Below are positions 37,222 to 46,824 of a stretch of DNA of 64,000 nt, in pieces. This stretch comes from Roseibium marinum (GTDB lineage Bacteria > Pseudomonadota > Alphaproteobacteria > Rhizobiales > Stappiaceae). The notes under the pieces are model-generated. The model made no database searches. It was given only the letters and a program-made list of their open reading frames with translations, and was not told where the DNA came from. Position numbers and translations under genes: made by a program. Each line of letters starts with the position of its first letter. The first letter of the stretch is position 1. The stretch covers positions 1 through 64,000 of the forward strand of contig NZ_PPCN01000011.1 of assembly GCF_002906165.1 (NCBI RefSeq). The letters are read 5' to 3'.

Positions 37222-37668
37222 TCAGTTCTTTCCAGGTCCGAAATCGGCCAGCGACACCACGCCATCGCCGTTGCGGTCGATCTTCATGATCCAGTCAGGC
37301 GCGTTGTCCAGAAACTCCGCCTGGGAGACCTTGCCGTCGCCGTCGTTGTCGTTGACCTCAAGACGCATGCCATTCGCCGGATTTCGGGCTCCGCGTCCCA
37401 TACCTGCCGGCTCGTTTTCAGCCATGTCCAATGCGCGGGCCTCGTCGAACAACTCGTATTCCTCCGCATCCAGGTAGCCGTCGTCATTGGCATCGAAACT
37501 GGCGAAAACATCACTCCTGCGCAACCGGGCTTCTTCAACGGTCACTTCGCCGTCGCTGTCGAGATCCCAGTTCTCGATGAAATGAGCGCCAGGCCCCTCG
37601 CCCGCCAGCACCGAAGGAACTCCGGTCAGCGACATCAGGGCGGCTATCGCGAATACAGACGTTTTCAT
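37222..37668 (-). CDS. secreted EF-hand calcium-binding protein
   Basis: A 148-residue protein with a signal peptide cleaved probably after VLA (residue 22). Four EF-hand loops are visible: DLDSDGEVTVEE (35-46), DANDDGYLDAEE (59-70), DNDGDGKVSQAE (107-118) and DRNGDGVVSLAD (131-142). It should bind calcium in the periplasm or outside the cell. Neighbours do not indicate a partner; it is on the same strand as the molybdoenzyme, 122 bp upstream of it, but need not share its function. Confidence 0.88.
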   Translation of the reverse strand: MKTSVFAIAALMSLTGVPSVLAGEGPGAHFIENWDLDSDGEVTVEEARLRRSDVFASFDANDDGYLDAEEYELFDEARALDMAENEPAGMGRGARNPANGMRLEVNDNDGDGKVSQAEFLDNAPDWIMKIDRNGDGVVSLADFGPGKN

Positions 37669-37898
37669 GATCTTGCCTTTCTTGATTTATTTCGAATGTA
37701 TGAAAGTTTTGGTCAAAAAAAAGGTCTGTTGAGGCGGGAACACTCACCACCAGACCGGCAAGCGGCGTTGGTTGAGCGCATGATCCTTCTCCCGTTCCGT
37801 TCTCCGACATATTGAAGATAAGATGTACATGGTCGAAATGCTGTCGTGCACTCGTAAGAATGTGTAACAGCCTGTAACGCACCAGGGTCTGTAGACGC

Positions 37899-37926
37899 AA
37901 AAAGCCGGCCCCGAGGGACCGGCTTT
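37899..37926 (-). terminator. rho-independent terminator of ndk
   Basis: An eight-base stem (AAAGCCGG with CCGGCTTT) around a ten-base loop is followed by a T-run when read on the minus strand. It starts about 20 bases after the ndk stop codon. Confidence 0.85.
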
Positions 37927-37948
37927 CGACAGAATGTCTTTAAAACCT

Positions 37949-38371
37949 TCAGCCGACGAGTTCGACGCCGGAGAACCAGAAGGCGATTTCCTCGGCAGCC
38001 GTTTCCGCTGCATCGGAGCCGTGTACGGAGTTTTCACCGATGGACAGGGCATGTGCCTTGCGGATGGTGCCCTCGGCCGCGTCGGCCGGATTGGTCGCGC
38101 CCATCACTTCACGGTTCTTGGCGATGGCGTTTTCGCCTTCCAGCACCTGAACGACGGTCGGGCCGGAGGACATGAATTCGGTCAGTTCGCCGAAGAACGG
38201 GCGTTCCTTGTGAACCGCGTAGAAGGCTTCCGCTTCGCGCAGGGACATCCATACACGCTTGGAGGCGACCACGCGCAGGCCGGCTTCTTCCAGCTTGGCG
38301 GTGATGGCACCGGTCAGATTGCGTTTGGTGGCATCCGGCTTGATCATGGAAAACGTGCGTTCAATCGCCAT
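37949..38371 (-). CDS. ndk: nucleoside-diphosphate kinase
   Basis: A 140-residue NDK of standard length. It begins [12 protein letters not shown], contains [16 protein letters not shown] and the active-site histidine in [10 protein letters not shown]. It balances nucleoside triphosphates by transferring the terminal phosphate through that histidine. The start is set at the ATG before AIERTF, matching the family; the frame runs further upstream without similarity. A clear terminator follows, and the gene diverges from the DUF4344 peptidase. Confidence 0.97.
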   Translation of the reverse strand: MAIERTFSMIKPDATKRNLTGAITAKLEEAGLRVVASKRVWMSLREAEAFYAVHKERPFFGELTEFMSSGPTVVQVLEGENAIAKNREVMGATNPADAAEGTIRKAHALSIGENSVHGSDAAETAAEEIAFWFSGVELVG

Positions 38372-38609
38372 GGTTTCGTCTTTCTCGTTGCAGGAGCGCC
38401 CGGCGGATCTGCTGGGCCGGCTCATTCAGGAATTTCGCGGCCTTCATACCGGGGCCCCGCGCGGCCCGCAAGGGGCAGCCACAAGACAATCCCGCGTCGA
38501 TGTCTTGCGCTCGTCGGGAAGTTTACTGGCATTGACGGCAGGTGCGGCTTAATCTGTGCGCACGGGGGCTGACCAGATCGGCCGGACTTCAAGACGGATT
38601 GCGTATCGA

Positions 38610-39491
38610 ATGACAAGACTGGCCGCGATACCCGGACGCCTCGCAACGCTTGTGAGCGGGGGGATCTTCTTCCTCGCCTTCTTCTGCCTTGCGGCCGTGC
38701 TGACACAAGCGGGCGCGCAGGAAAACGAAAACTACTACGCCAACCTCGAAGAAGACCTGGCGGAGCTTTCCGCCGAGGAGCGCGAGGAACTCCTGCTGTT
38801 CGTTGCCGGCAATGCCCTGCACACGCTCTATCACGAGGGCGGGCACATGCTGATCTCCCTGCTGGAGCTACCGGTTCTGGCCCAGGAGGAAGACGCCGTC
38901 GACAATCTTGCGACGGTCACAATGCTGGAAATCGAAACGGGCGATGTCGACCTGATGCTCAGGGACGCCATGATCGGCTGGTTCCTGATGGCCGAGACCA
39001 CCGGCGAGAACCTGGTCTTTTACGATGAGCACGATCTGGACCTGCAACGCGGTTTCAGGATGCTGTGCCTCATGGTCGGGGCGGATGAGGAAGCCTTCAT
39101 GGATCTCGCCCGTGAGCTGGACCTGCCTGAGGACCGGATCGAAAGCTGCGCCTTCGACTATGCGCAGGCGTCCGAGTCCTGGCAGTTGGCAACCGCGTCC
39201 TTTGCTCGCGAGAGCAATACGCCGGCCGGCAGGATAAAAGCCGTTCACGACCCGGCTCCAGAAGGTCTGAAGATCCTTGCGCAGTTCCTGAAGACCAGCG
39301 AGCTGCTGGAGGACGTCGCAAAGGAATTCGACACACGCTACGACATTCCCGAGGACATCACCTTCCGCGCAGCTGCCTGCGGCGAGGACAACGCATTCTG
39401 GGACCCTGAAGCACGCGAAGTCATCCTCTGTCACGAAATGCTCGGCGCTTTCGCCGATCTTTATCTCGGTCTGCTTTACGAGGAAGAATGA
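38610..39491 (+). CDS. DUF4344 putative metallopeptidase
   Basis: A 293-residue protein with an N-terminal hydrophobic signal or anchor (VSGGIFFLAFFCLAAVL) ending near AGAQE. The zinc-binding motif HEGGH lies at residues 75-79, the HExxH variant typical of DUF4344 proteins, and three or more cysteines occur in the C-terminal half (for example CGEDNAFWDP and ILCHEMLG). It is likely a periplasmic zinc peptidase of unknown substrate. ATG 38610 begins the signal sequence. It diverges from ndk and precedes the ABC-F gene. Confidence 0.85.
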   Translation: MTRLAAIPGRLATLVSGGIFFLAFFCLAAVLTQAGAQENENYYANLEEDLAELSAEEREELLLFVAGNALHTLYHEGGHMLISLLELPVLAQEEDAVDNLATVTMLEIETGDVDLMLRDAMIGWFLMAETTGENLVFYDEHDLDLQRGFRMLCLMVGADEEAFMDLARELDLPEDRIESCAFDYAQASESWQLATASFARESNTPAGRIKAVHDPAPEGLKILAQFLKTSELLEDVAKEFDTRYDIPEDITFRAAACGEDNAFWDPEAREVILCHEMLGAFADLYLGLLYEEE

Positions 39492-39654
39492 GCCTCTCCT
39501 CGAAAAGAACCTTATCCTTTTCGCACGAAGTTGAACGCCACGCGCCATTTCGCTGCCGGAGGTTCGTGCAGCAAAGCCACAGCCCGCGACATGATGGGGT
39601 AAAGCCAAGCTTTCCTCTTGCATCCTCGCGCCCGGTTCGCCAAATATCCGGCCC

Positions 39655-41541
39655 ATGTTGCAAATTACAGATGTCACCTACCGGATCGGGGACCGCCTCC
39701 TGATCGAAAACGCCAGCGTCACGTTACCCGGCAAGGCCAAAACCGGCCTTGTGGGGCGCAATGGTGCGGGCAAATCGACCCTTTTCAAGATCGTCACCGG
39801 CGATCTTTCCACCGAGACCGGTTCGGTGCAGATCCCCAAACGCGCCCGTATCGGACAGGTCGCCCAGGAAGCGCCCGGTACCGAAGAAACGCTGATGGAG
39901 GTGGTTCTCGCCGCCGACAAGGAGCGCAGCCGCCTGCTTGCGGATGCCGAAACGGAGACAGACCCGCACAGGATCGCCGAGATCCACATCCGTCTTGCCG
40001 ATATCGACGCGCATACCGCGGAAGCGCGCGCGGGGACCATCTTGTCCGGTCTGGGCTTCGACGCCGAAGCGCAGCAAAGGCCCTGCTCGTCGTTCTCCGG
40101 CGGCTGGCGCATGCGCGTGGCGCTGGCGGCGGTGCTGTTTTCCGAGCCCGACCTGCTGCTGCTCGACGAGCCGACCAACTATCTAGATCTGGAAGGCACG
40201 ATGTGGCTTGAAAACTACGTCGCCCGCTATCCGCACCAGGTGCTGCTGATTTCCCACGACCGGGACCTTCTCAACAACGCGGTCGACAGCATCGTGCATC
40301 TGGAAGGCGGCAAGCTGACCTATTATTCGGGCGGCTACGACAGTTTCGACCGTCAGCGGCGCGAGGCGTTGATCCTTGCCGGAAAGGCCAAGGAAAAGCA
40401 GGACGCCCAGCGCAAGCACATGCAAGCGTTCGTCGACCGGTTCCGCTACAAGGCCAGCAAGGCGCGGCAGGCCCAGTCACGGCTCAAGATGCTGGAAAAA
40501 ATGCAACCGATTGCTGCCCTGACGGAAGGAAGCAGCAAGCCGATCCATTTCCCCAACCCCGAACAGCAGCTTGCTCCGCCGATCCTGAAGCTCGAGGACG
40601 TCTCCACCGGCTATGGAGAGACGAAAATTCTCTCAAGGCTGACGCTAAATATCGATACGGACGACCGGATCGCCCTGCTGGGTTCCAACGGCAACGGCAA
40701 GTCGACATTCGCCAAGCTGATATCCGGCCGGCTCGACGCGATGGACGGTGAGATCACCAGGGCGTCCAAGCTGAAGATCGCCTTTTTCGCCCAGCACCAG
40801 CTCGACGAACTGAAGCCTGCGGAGAACGCGGTGGCGCATGTGCGCGCCCTGATGCCGGGAGCGCCGGAAGCCAAGGTGCGGGCCCGGGTGGCCCGTTTCG
40901 GCCTGCCCACCGACCGGATGGACACCCCCGCGAAAGACCTGTCCGGCGGCGAAAAGGCCCGGCTGCTTCTCGGTCTCGCCACTTTCGACGGACCGCATCT
41001 GCTTATTCTCGATGAGCCGACCAACCACCTGGACATCGACAGCCGCGAAGCGCTGGTGATGGCGCTCAACGACTTTCAGGGCGCCGTGGTCCTGATCAGT
41101 CATGACCGGCATCTTGTGGAAGCCTGCGCCGACCGGCTCTGGCTGGTGGCCGGCGGCAAGGTTGAGGCATATGACGGCGATATGGAAGACTACCGCCGTC
41201 TGATCCTGCAAGGACCCGAGGCGGCCCGCAAGGCCCGCGAAAAGGCGGCGGCCGAAGAGGCCGACAACGCCTCCGCGCAGGAAAAGCGCCGGGGATCGGC
41301 GGAAAAGCGCAGCCAGTTGAAACCGCTGAAGCTGAAGATCGCCGTCGCCGAAAAGGAAATCGCCCGGCTTCAGGAAAAAATCGCCAAGCTCGACAAGGCT
41401 CTCGCCGATCCGGCTTTCTTCGCCCTCGATCCGCAGCGGGCCGCCAAGTTCGCCAAGGAACGCGCCTTTTGCGAAAAGAAACTGGTGAAGACGGAAGAAG
41501 AGTGGCTGGAACTTTCCGCCGAGTACGAGGAAGTCGGCTGA
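39655..41541 (+). CDS. ABC-F family ATP-binding protein
   Basis: A 628-residue protein with two nucleotide-binding domains and no membrane segments. The first Walker A is GRNGAGKST (34-42) with signature FSGGW; the second is GSNGNGKST with LSGGEKARLL and LLILDEPTNHLD. The linker between them is the charged P-site-tRNA-interaction helix region (KHMQAFVDRFRYKASKARQAQ). A Lys/Glu-rich coiled coil ends the protein. ABC-F ATPases act on ribosomes in translation control or antibiotic protection; the subfamily (Uup/YheS-like) is not settled. Its stop overlaps the following HAD start by one base. Confidence 0.94.
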   Translation: MLQITDVTYRIGDRLLIENASVTLPGKAKTGLVGRNGAGKSTLFKIVTGDLSTETGSVQIPKRARIGQVAQEAPGTEETLMEVVLAADKERSRLLADAETETDPHRIAEIHIRLADIDAHTAEARAGTILSGLGFDAEAQQRPCSSFSGGWRMRVALAAVLFSEPDLLLLDEPTNYLDLEGTMWLENYVARYPHQVLLISHDRDLLNNAVDSIVHLEGGKLTYYSGGYDSFDRQRREALILAGKAKEKQDAQRKHMQAFVDRFRYKASKARQAQSRLKMLEKMQPIAALTEGSSKPIHFPNPEQQLAPPILKLEDVSTGYGETKILSRLTLNIDTDDRIALLGSNGNGKSTFAKLISGRLDAMDGEITRASKLKIAFFAQHQLDELKPAENAVAHVRALMPGAPEAKVRARVARFGLPTDRMDTPAKDLSGGEKARLLLGLATFDGPHLLILDEPTNHLDIDSREALVMALNDFQGAVVLISHDRHLVEACADRLWLVAGGKVEAYDGDMEDYRRLILQGPEAARKAREKAAAEEADNASAQEKRRGSAEKRSQLKPLKLKIAVAEKEIARLQEKIAKLDKALADPAFFALDPQRAAKFAKERAFCEKKLVKTEEEWLELSAEYEEVG

Positions 41542-42239
41542 TGGCCGCGATCACGACACTTGGTTTCGACGCCGATGACACTCTCTGGCACAACGAACGT
41601 GTCTTCCGGCTCACGGAAGACCGTTTCGCCTCCCTGCTTGCCGGCTACTCCGAAAGCAGCCATCTCAGGGAGCATCTTCTGGCCGCCGAACGGCGCAACG
41701 TGCTCCATTACGGCTTCGGGGTCAAAGGCTTCACCCTGTCGATGATCGAAACCGCGATCGAGGTCACAGAGCGGCAGGTCCCGGTGGATGTGATCGCGGA
41801 AATCCTTGAAGCCGGACGCGACATGCTGCAACACCCGGTGGAACCGCTGCCGCGCGTGGAAGACACTCTGAAGGCCCTCAAGGGCATCTACCGCCTTGTC
41901 CTCATCACCAAGGGTGACCTGTTCGACCAGGAACGGAAGATCACGGCCTCCGGTCTCGACGTCTATTTCGACGGTATCGAAATTGTTTCAGACAAAAACG
42001 CCGAAACCTACAGAACCCTGTTTTCCCGTCACGGAAGCGGCCCAACCGAGGCGATGATGGTCGGCAATTCCCTTAAATCCGATATTCTGCCTGCTCTCGA
42101 TGCCGGGGCATACGGCGTCCATGTGCCTTACGAGATCACCTGGGGGCTGGAAGAAGCGGATGAACCGCAGGGCAAGGACAGGTTCCACCGCGTCGACCAT
42201 ATAGGCAAGGTGCCGCAGCTTCTGGCGCGGCTGAGTTAG
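41541..42239 (+). CDS. HAD family hydrolase
   Basis: A 232-residue HAD-superfamily phosphatase. Motif I is GFDADDTLWHNE (nucleophile and acid aspartates near residue 10), motif II threonine is in VLITKGD, and motif IV is GNSLKSDILPAL. Its alpha-helical cap lies after motif I. It should remove phosphate from a small metabolite; the substrate is unknown. The ATG overlaps the ABC-F stop (TGATG), so translation is coupled. It converges with the rhodanese gene. Confidence 0.9.
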   Translation: MAAITTLGFDADDTLWHNERVFRLTEDRFASLLAGYSESSHLREHLLAAERRNVLHYGFGVKGFTLSMIETAIEVTERQVPVDVIAEILEAGRDMLQHPVEPLPRVEDTLKALKGIYRLVLITKGDLFDQERKITASGLDVYFDGIEIVSDKNAETYRTLFSRHGSGPTEAMMVGNSLKSDILPALDAGAYGVHVPYEITWGLEEADEPQGKDRFHRVDHIGKVPQLLARLS

Positions 42240-42288
42240 AGTCCGTACCCTAGCAGAGCTGTGTCCAAGCCTTTGCGCCCTTAGCCAG

Positions 42289-42681
42289 TCAGTCTTTCCG
42301 TTCCACAGGTCCGCCCTTCTCCACCCAGTCGGTGAAGCCATCCTTCAGATGGGCTGCCTTGAATCCCATGTCGTTGAGCGTTGCCACGGTCAGGGCCGAG
42401 CGCCAGCCGGAAGCGCAATGGAAGATGAAACGTCTGTCTTCGGCGAAAATTTCCTTGAAATACGGACTTTCCGGATCGACCCAGAATTCGGCCATGCCGC
42501 GCGGACAGTGAAAGCTCCCAGGGATAAAACCGGACCTTTGCCGTTCGCGTACATCGCGAAGGTCGACAAACACCACTTCCGGATCGCCGTGAAGGGCAAT
42601 CGCATCACCGGTCTCGATTTCCTCGATCCGGTCCCTTGCCGACCTGACCAGGTCTTGCGAAGACAATTTCAGTTTGTTCAT
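42289..42681 (-). CDS. rhodanese-like domain protein
   Basis: A 130-residue single-domain rhodanese. It contains VVFVDLRDVRERQRSG, the substrate-binding HCPRGM and the active-site loop HCASGWRSAL with the persulfide-forming cysteine. Single-domain rhodaneses transfer sulfur from thiosulfate or cysteine-derived persulfide in the cytoplasm. ATG 42681 follows GAGAGGA. It lies 47 bp after holC on the same strand and may be co-transcribed with it. Confidence 0.92.
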   Translation of the reverse strand: MNKLKLSSQDLVRSARDRIEEIETGDAIALHGDPEVVFVDLRDVRERQRSGFIPGSFHCPRGMAEFWVDPESPYFKEIFAEDRRFIFHCASGWRSALTVATLNDMGFKAAHLKDGFTDWVEKGGPVERKD

Positions 42682-42728
42682 GCATTCCTCTCCGGTTTCC
42701 GTCCAGCCTTCATACCAGATAGCTGGTA

Positions 42729-43181
42729 TCAGGCCTTCTTCTCCCAACTCCCGGCCTCTGTCTGCTGCCAGTAGGCGATGTCGAACCCCTGGTCCTTTGC
42801 CTCCTTCCAGCGCATCCGGGCTTCCTGAACGGCGTCCTGGTCATTGCCGTCGAACATGTAGATAGCCCTTGTGTAGGATGCGAGCGGCGGCGGCGGCGCG
42901 CGATCCACCAGAAAGCGGACATCCGCATCGTTTGGATTGTCCTGCTGCGCTGTCAGGTAGATCGGCTGATGTTCGGCATGGCCATCGGCCTTGGTGCCAT
43001 GCGGCAGGAAACTGTCATCGGCGTAGGTCCACAGATGCGCATCGAGCGCGCTGCAGCGCTCGTCGGATCCGGTCTGCACCACGACCTTCCAGTCCCGCTC
43101 CAGGCATTTCAGCAACAGCTGTGGCAGCGCCGCCTCGAGCGGTTGGTGCAGCAGGTGGTAAAACATGACTTCAGTTGTCAT
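42729..43181 (-). CDS. holC: DNA polymerase III subunit chi
   Basis: A 150-residue HolC. It begins EVMFYHLLHQPLEAALPQLL, contains LWTYADDSFLPHG and the conserved IYLTAQQDNPNDADVRFLVD segment, and ends in the usual helix. Chi joins the clamp loader to single-strand binding protein at the replication fork. In many alphaproteobacteria it follows pepA directly; here about 1.9 kb with plus-strand genes lies between them. Confidence 0.92.
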   Translation of the reverse strand: MTTEVMFYHLLHQPLEAALPQLLLKCLERDWKVVVQTGSDERCSALDAHLWTYADDSFLPHGTKADGHAEHQPIYLTAQQDNPNDADVRFLVDRAPPPPLASYTRAIYMFDGNDQDAVQEARMRWKEAKDQGFDIAYWQQTEAGSWEKKA

Positions 43182-43454
43182 CGAAGAAAGCGGAACCTTG
43201 TTTCAATTAAGGCGTTTCCCGCCAGCGCCCGGAAGTTATCCAGAGGCAACGGGGGAAGGTGATGCAGTCATGCAACAACAGAGCCGCCAAATGGGTTTGG
43301 CGGCAAACGCGGCATGGACAGGCAACAAGACTCGTATCATTAACCCTTCGCAAATGTCGATTGGCTAGATTTCGTCCCTGGGGACGATCCATGGATCAGG
43401 TGATTTGAGCTGGTGAGCGGTTATTCCGAACCGGCTTAAAAGGGGATTTTGTGA

Positions 43455-43571
43455 ATGCTTGCACGTGTTGTTGTGTTTTGTGCGTTAGTGGCTGTCGTTG
43501 CCGGCGCCACCGTTGGAATGGGGCTCCTGGTCGAACCGGCCACCGCTTGCCAGGCCTATAAGACCTGCTGA
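43455..43571 (+). CDS. 38-residue hydrophobic/secreted small peptide
   Basis: A 38-residue frame from ATG 43455 (preceded by AGGGGAT) to TGA. Residues 2-26 form one hydrophobic segment (ARVVVFCALVAVVAGATVGM, then GLLV), followed by EPATACQAYKTC. This looks like a signal peptide with a tiny two-cysteine remainder, or a small membrane peptide; ATAC is a poor lipobox. A strong terminator begins 21 bases after the stop, which supports a real transcription unit. No family is recognised. Confidence 0.55.
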   Translation: MLARVVVFCALVAVVAGATVGMGLLVEPATACQAYKTC

Positions 43572-43591
43572 ACGCCTCACTTCTGTCTTTC

Positions 43592-43625
43592 GAAAAACCC
43601 GTCCTCGCGACGGGTTTTTCTTTTT
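43592..43625 (+). terminator. rho-independent terminator
   Basis: A perfect twelve-base stem (GAAAAACCCGTC with its complement) around a five-base loop runs into TTTTTCTTTTT. It ends the short 38-residue frame. The rest of 43572-43876 holds a small AGCCC/GGGCT hairpin near 43741 and presumably the promoter of the PRC-barrel gene. Confidence 0.9.
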
Positions 43626-43876
43626 CCGGCGAGCATCCCGCATCCGAATTCAAGCGATCGGGCGCTCTCGGGCGATCAGCATATGGTCTGCCTTCCTCTT
43701 CCGCGGGTCATGCCCGTAAAGAGATCCGGATTCGCGGGTCAGCCCTGCCCTGTCCGGGCTGAAGTTCCATTCGTTTGAGAAATTATTTTTCGATAAAATT
43801 CCCGCGCCCACACGGAACCGAAGCAAGAGCGATTTGTTTTCCTGCTGCCTGCAACGAATTTGCAAGGAGAGGAAAA

Positions 43877-44233
43877 ATGGATCAGAAATTTGCCAGCTCG
43901 GCAGTGGTGAACTCGAAGGATGTGAACGGTACCGCCGTCTACGGAATCGAGGGCGAAAAGGTCGGTGAAATCGATCATCTGACGATCGAGAAAAACAGCG
44001 GGACCGTCACATTCGCGGTCATGACCTTCGGCGGATTCCTGGGTTTTGGACAGGATGAGTATCCCATTCCCTGGAAGAAGCTCAGCTACGATGTCTCCAA
44101 GGACGCCTTCGTCACGGACATCAGCGAGGAACAGCTGAAGGGCGCGCCGCGAACGCACCCTGACTGGCACTCGGACCGTGAGTGGGAGAAGCGATCTTTC
44201 GACTATTTCTCTGTGCCCTACTACTGGATGTGA
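43877..44233 (+). CDS. PRC-barrel domain protein
   Basis: A 118-residue soluble protein with a PRC-barrel fold at residues 10-90 (GTAVYGIEGEKVGEIDHL, later YPIPWKKLSYD). PRC-barrel proteins include stress-related and RNA-maturation factors, and small stand-alone ones are common in Rhizobiales without known function. The ATG follows AAGGAGAGG, an excellent ribosome-binding site. It precedes a PfpI/DJ-1 gene on the same strand, which may also be stress related. Confidence 0.88.
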   Translation: MDQKFASSAVVNSKDVNGTAVYGIEGEKVGEIDHLTIEKNSGTVTFAVMTFGGFLGFGQDEYPIPWKKLSYDVSKDAFVTDISEEQLKGAPRTHPDWHSDREWEKRSFDYFSVPYYWM

Positions 44234-44436
44234 GGAACACCCTCCCAACACCCGGCCGGCGAAACCCGGCCGGTATCCAGTCGCGTTCCAGGGTTCACGT
44301 ACACGTAATTTCCGGGAACGCTCCCCCTTCCCGGCCGTTTACCCATCGAACCAACTGAAAGTCTTCCCTTCGAGGGCGAGGCGTTACCGGCGATCGCCCA
44401 ATCCGTGACCGCCGTGCAAAAAACAGGAGATTCCAT

Positions 44437-44997
44437 ATGCCGAAGATTACCGAAGCCAAAATTCTCATCATGGCGACACATGGATTTGAACAGTCGGAAC
44501 TCGAGGTGCCGCTCAACAGCCTGCGCGAACAGGGTGCGACCGTCCATGTCGCGACCCTGGACGGCAAGGCCATCAAGGGCTGGAAGGAAAAGGACTGGGG
44601 CGACGAATTCAACGCCGATCTGAAGATCAGCGACGTCAACGTCGACGACTACATCGCCCTGGTTCTGCCGGGCGGCCAGATGAACCCGGATATTCTGCGC
44701 GCCGACAAGGAAACGGTCGCCAAAGTCAGGGAGTTCGTTTCCGCGGACAAGATCGTCGCGGCCATCTGCCACGCGCCCTGGCTGCTGATCGAGGCCGGTG
44801 TGGTGAAGGGCCGGGAGATGACCTCCTACCATTCCATCCGCACCGACCTGAAGAACGCCGGCGCTGATGTTGTCGACAAGGAAGTCGCCATCTCGAACGG
44901 CATTGTCACCAGCCGCTCTCCGGAAGATCTGGAGGCGTTCGTCGCCAAGATCGTCGAAGAAGTCGAGGAAGGCGAACACGAGCGCAAGGTCGCCTGA
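44437..44997 (+). CDS. DJ-1/PfpI family protein (type 1 glutamine amidotransferase-like)
   Basis: A 186-residue PfpI-type protein. The nucleophile Cys111 is in AAICHAPWLL with His112, and the helper Glu18 is in THGFEQSE. The family includes intracellular proteases, deglycases and chaperones (YhbO, PfpI); the true activity is debated. It is cytoplasmic and usually stress induced. The gene follows the PRC-barrel gene by 203 bp and ends at a strong terminator shared with pepA. Confidence 0.92.
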   Translation: MPKITEAKILIMATHGFEQSELEVPLNSLREQGATVHVATLDGKAIKGWKEKDWGDEFNADLKISDVNVDDYIALVLPGGQMNPDILRADKETVAKVREFVSADKIVAAICHAPWLLIEAGVVKGREMTSYHSIRTDLKNAGADVVDKEVAISNGIVTSRSPEDLEAFVAKIVEEVEEGEHERKVA

Positions 44998-45021
44998 GCG
45001 GCTTTGTCCCCGCTCAGAAAA

Positions 45022-45056
45022 AGGGGCGCGTCCTGCCGGGACGCGCCCCTTCTGTT
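45022..45056. terminator. bidirectional rho-independent terminator
   Basis: A perfect twelve-base stem (AGGGGCGCGTCC with its complement) closes a five-base loop. TTCTGTTTCTG follows on the plus strand, and a T-run follows on the minus strand, so it serves both the PfpI gene and convergent pepA. Confidence 0.88.
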
Positions 45057-45078
45057 TCTGTCCGGCCGGCCTTGCCGA

Positions 45079-46578
45079 TCAGCTCTCGTAGTGATCCGCC
45101 ACCAGTTGATTCAAAAGACGCACGCCGTAGCCGGATGCCCAGCTCTGGCAGATATCGTCCTTTGGCGCGCCAAAGGCGGTGCCGGCGATGTCCAGATGCG
45201 CCCAGGGCACGTCATTGGCAAAGCGCTGAAGGAACTGCGCCGCCGTGATCGAGCCTGCCCAGCGGCCGCCGGTGTTCTTCACATCCGCGTTGGGCGTGTC
45301 GATGATCTTGTCGTAGTCGCTTGAAAGCGGCAGGCGCCACAGGGGTTCGCCGCTTGCCTGTGCCGAAGCCAGCAGCTTGCCGGCCAGATCGTCATTGTTG
45401 GAGAACAGTCCCGCGTTGAAGTTGCCGAGCGCGACAAGCACCGCACCGGTGAGCGTTGCCAGGTCGATCATGATGGCCGGCTTGTATTTCTGCTGGGTGT
45501 ACCAGAGCGCGTCGGCCAGTACGAGGCGGCCTTCCGCGTCCGTATTGAGGATCTCGATCGTCGTGCCGGACATGGCCGTGACGATGTCGCCGGGCCGCTG
45601 CGCGTTTCCGTCGGGCATGTTTTCAACAAGCCCGATGACACCGATCACATTGGCCTTGGCCTTGCGGCCGGCGATGGCGTGCATGGCGCCAACGACCGCT
45701 GCCGCCCCGCCCATATCGCCTTTCATGTCCTCCATCCCGGCAGCGGGCTTTATGGAGATGCCGCCCGTGTCGAAGACGACGCCCTTGCCGACCAATGCGA
45801 CGGGCGCCTCGCCCTTCTTGCCGCCATTCCAGCGCATGACCGCCAGGCGCGGGGGACGAACAGACCCCTGGGAGACGCCGAGCAGCGCGGCCATCTTCAG
45901 CTTCTTCATTTCCTTTTCACCGAGAACCTCGACCTCGACACCCAGCTTTTCAAGCTCTTCCGCCTTCCTGGCGAATTCGACGGGACCGAGGATGTTGGCC
46001 GGTTCGTTCACAAGGTCGCGCGCCAGGATCACGCCGTCGGTTACGGCCTCCGCGGAGGTCCAGGCTTTCTTGGCGCCCTTCAGATCGGCAACCGACAGGG
46101 TGAGCTTGAGATCCCTGTCCTTGTCTTCTTCCTTTTTCTTCGTCTTGTAGGCATCGAAGGCATAGGAACGCAGTTTGGCGCCCATCGCGAATTCCGCCGC
46201 CGCTTCCGCGGAAATCTCGACGCCCTCGGGCGCATCCAGAAGAACGGTCGCGGCGTCCGCCTTGGCTTTTTGAAGTTCGGCGAAGACAGCGCCGCCGAAT
46301 GCGCGCCAGTCTTCCCTGCTCAATTCGCCAGGCTTGCCGATACCAAAGACGATCAGCCGGTCCAGGCCAAGTCCGGCCGGGGCGACCAGATCCAGGCTGG
46401 ATTTCTTTTGCCCCTTGAAGCCGGCGATCCCGGCGGCGCGCTGCAATCCGCCCTCAAGAGCGGAAACGACCTGACCGGCAACCGTGCCCAGGGACAAATC
46501 CTCGCCGGCCAGGATCACGGCCACGCCCTTCTTCGGAGCTTCTGCTTTTGAAAATGAGGTTTTTGCAAGTTTGATCAT
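45079..46578 (-). CDS. pepA: leucyl aminopeptidase
   Basis: A 499-residue M17 peptidase. The C-terminal catalytic domain contains the metal-binding [16 protein letters not shown] and the signature [14 protein letters not shown]. It removes N-terminal residues using two metal ions and forms hexamers; in some bacteria PepA also binds DNA. Its start is ATG 46578. It diverges from lptF, a common alphaproteobacterial arrangement. Confidence 0.97.
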   Translation of the reverse strand: MIKLAKTSFSKAEAPKKGVAVILAGEDLSLGTVAGQVVSALEGGLQRAAGIAGFKGQKKSSLDLVAPAGLGLDRLIVFGIGKPGELSREDWRAFGGAVFAELQKAKADAATVLLDAPEGVEISAEAAAEFAMGAKLRSYAFDAYKTKKKEEDKDRDLKLTLSVADLKGAKKAWTSAEAVTDGVILARDLVNEPANILGPVEFARKAEELEKLGVEVEVLGEKEMKKLKMAALLGVSQGSVRPPRLAVMRWNGGKKGEAPVALVGKGVVFDTGGISIKPAAGMEDMKGDMGGAAAVVGAMHAIAGRKAKANVIGVIGLVENMPDGNAQRPGDIVTAMSGTTIEILNTDAEGRLVLADALWYTQQKYKPAIMIDLATLTGAVLVALGNFNAGLFSNNDDLAGKLLASAQASGEPLWRLPLSSDYDKIIDTPNADVKNTGGRWAGSITAAQFLQRFANDVPWAHLDIAGTAFGAPKDDICQSWASGYGVRLLNQLVADHYES

Positions 46579-46824
46579 TCGTCGGTCCTATTTGTTCTGG
46601 ATCTTCGTCCGTTCAGAGAAAGTCGGTAGCAGGGCGGAACCAACCTAACTCTGTGATTGCGGTACTTCCTGCAAATCATGGGGTTTCAACAGCTTTTGGG
46701 CAAGTGGGATTAAATTTAATGCAGGTTAACCATTCTTATTCATGGGCCCTTCACCACATTACGTGTTATTCGGAGATGCGCTGAATTATAGTCATCGTTT
46801 CAAGGGACATGGTCCGGCAACTTT

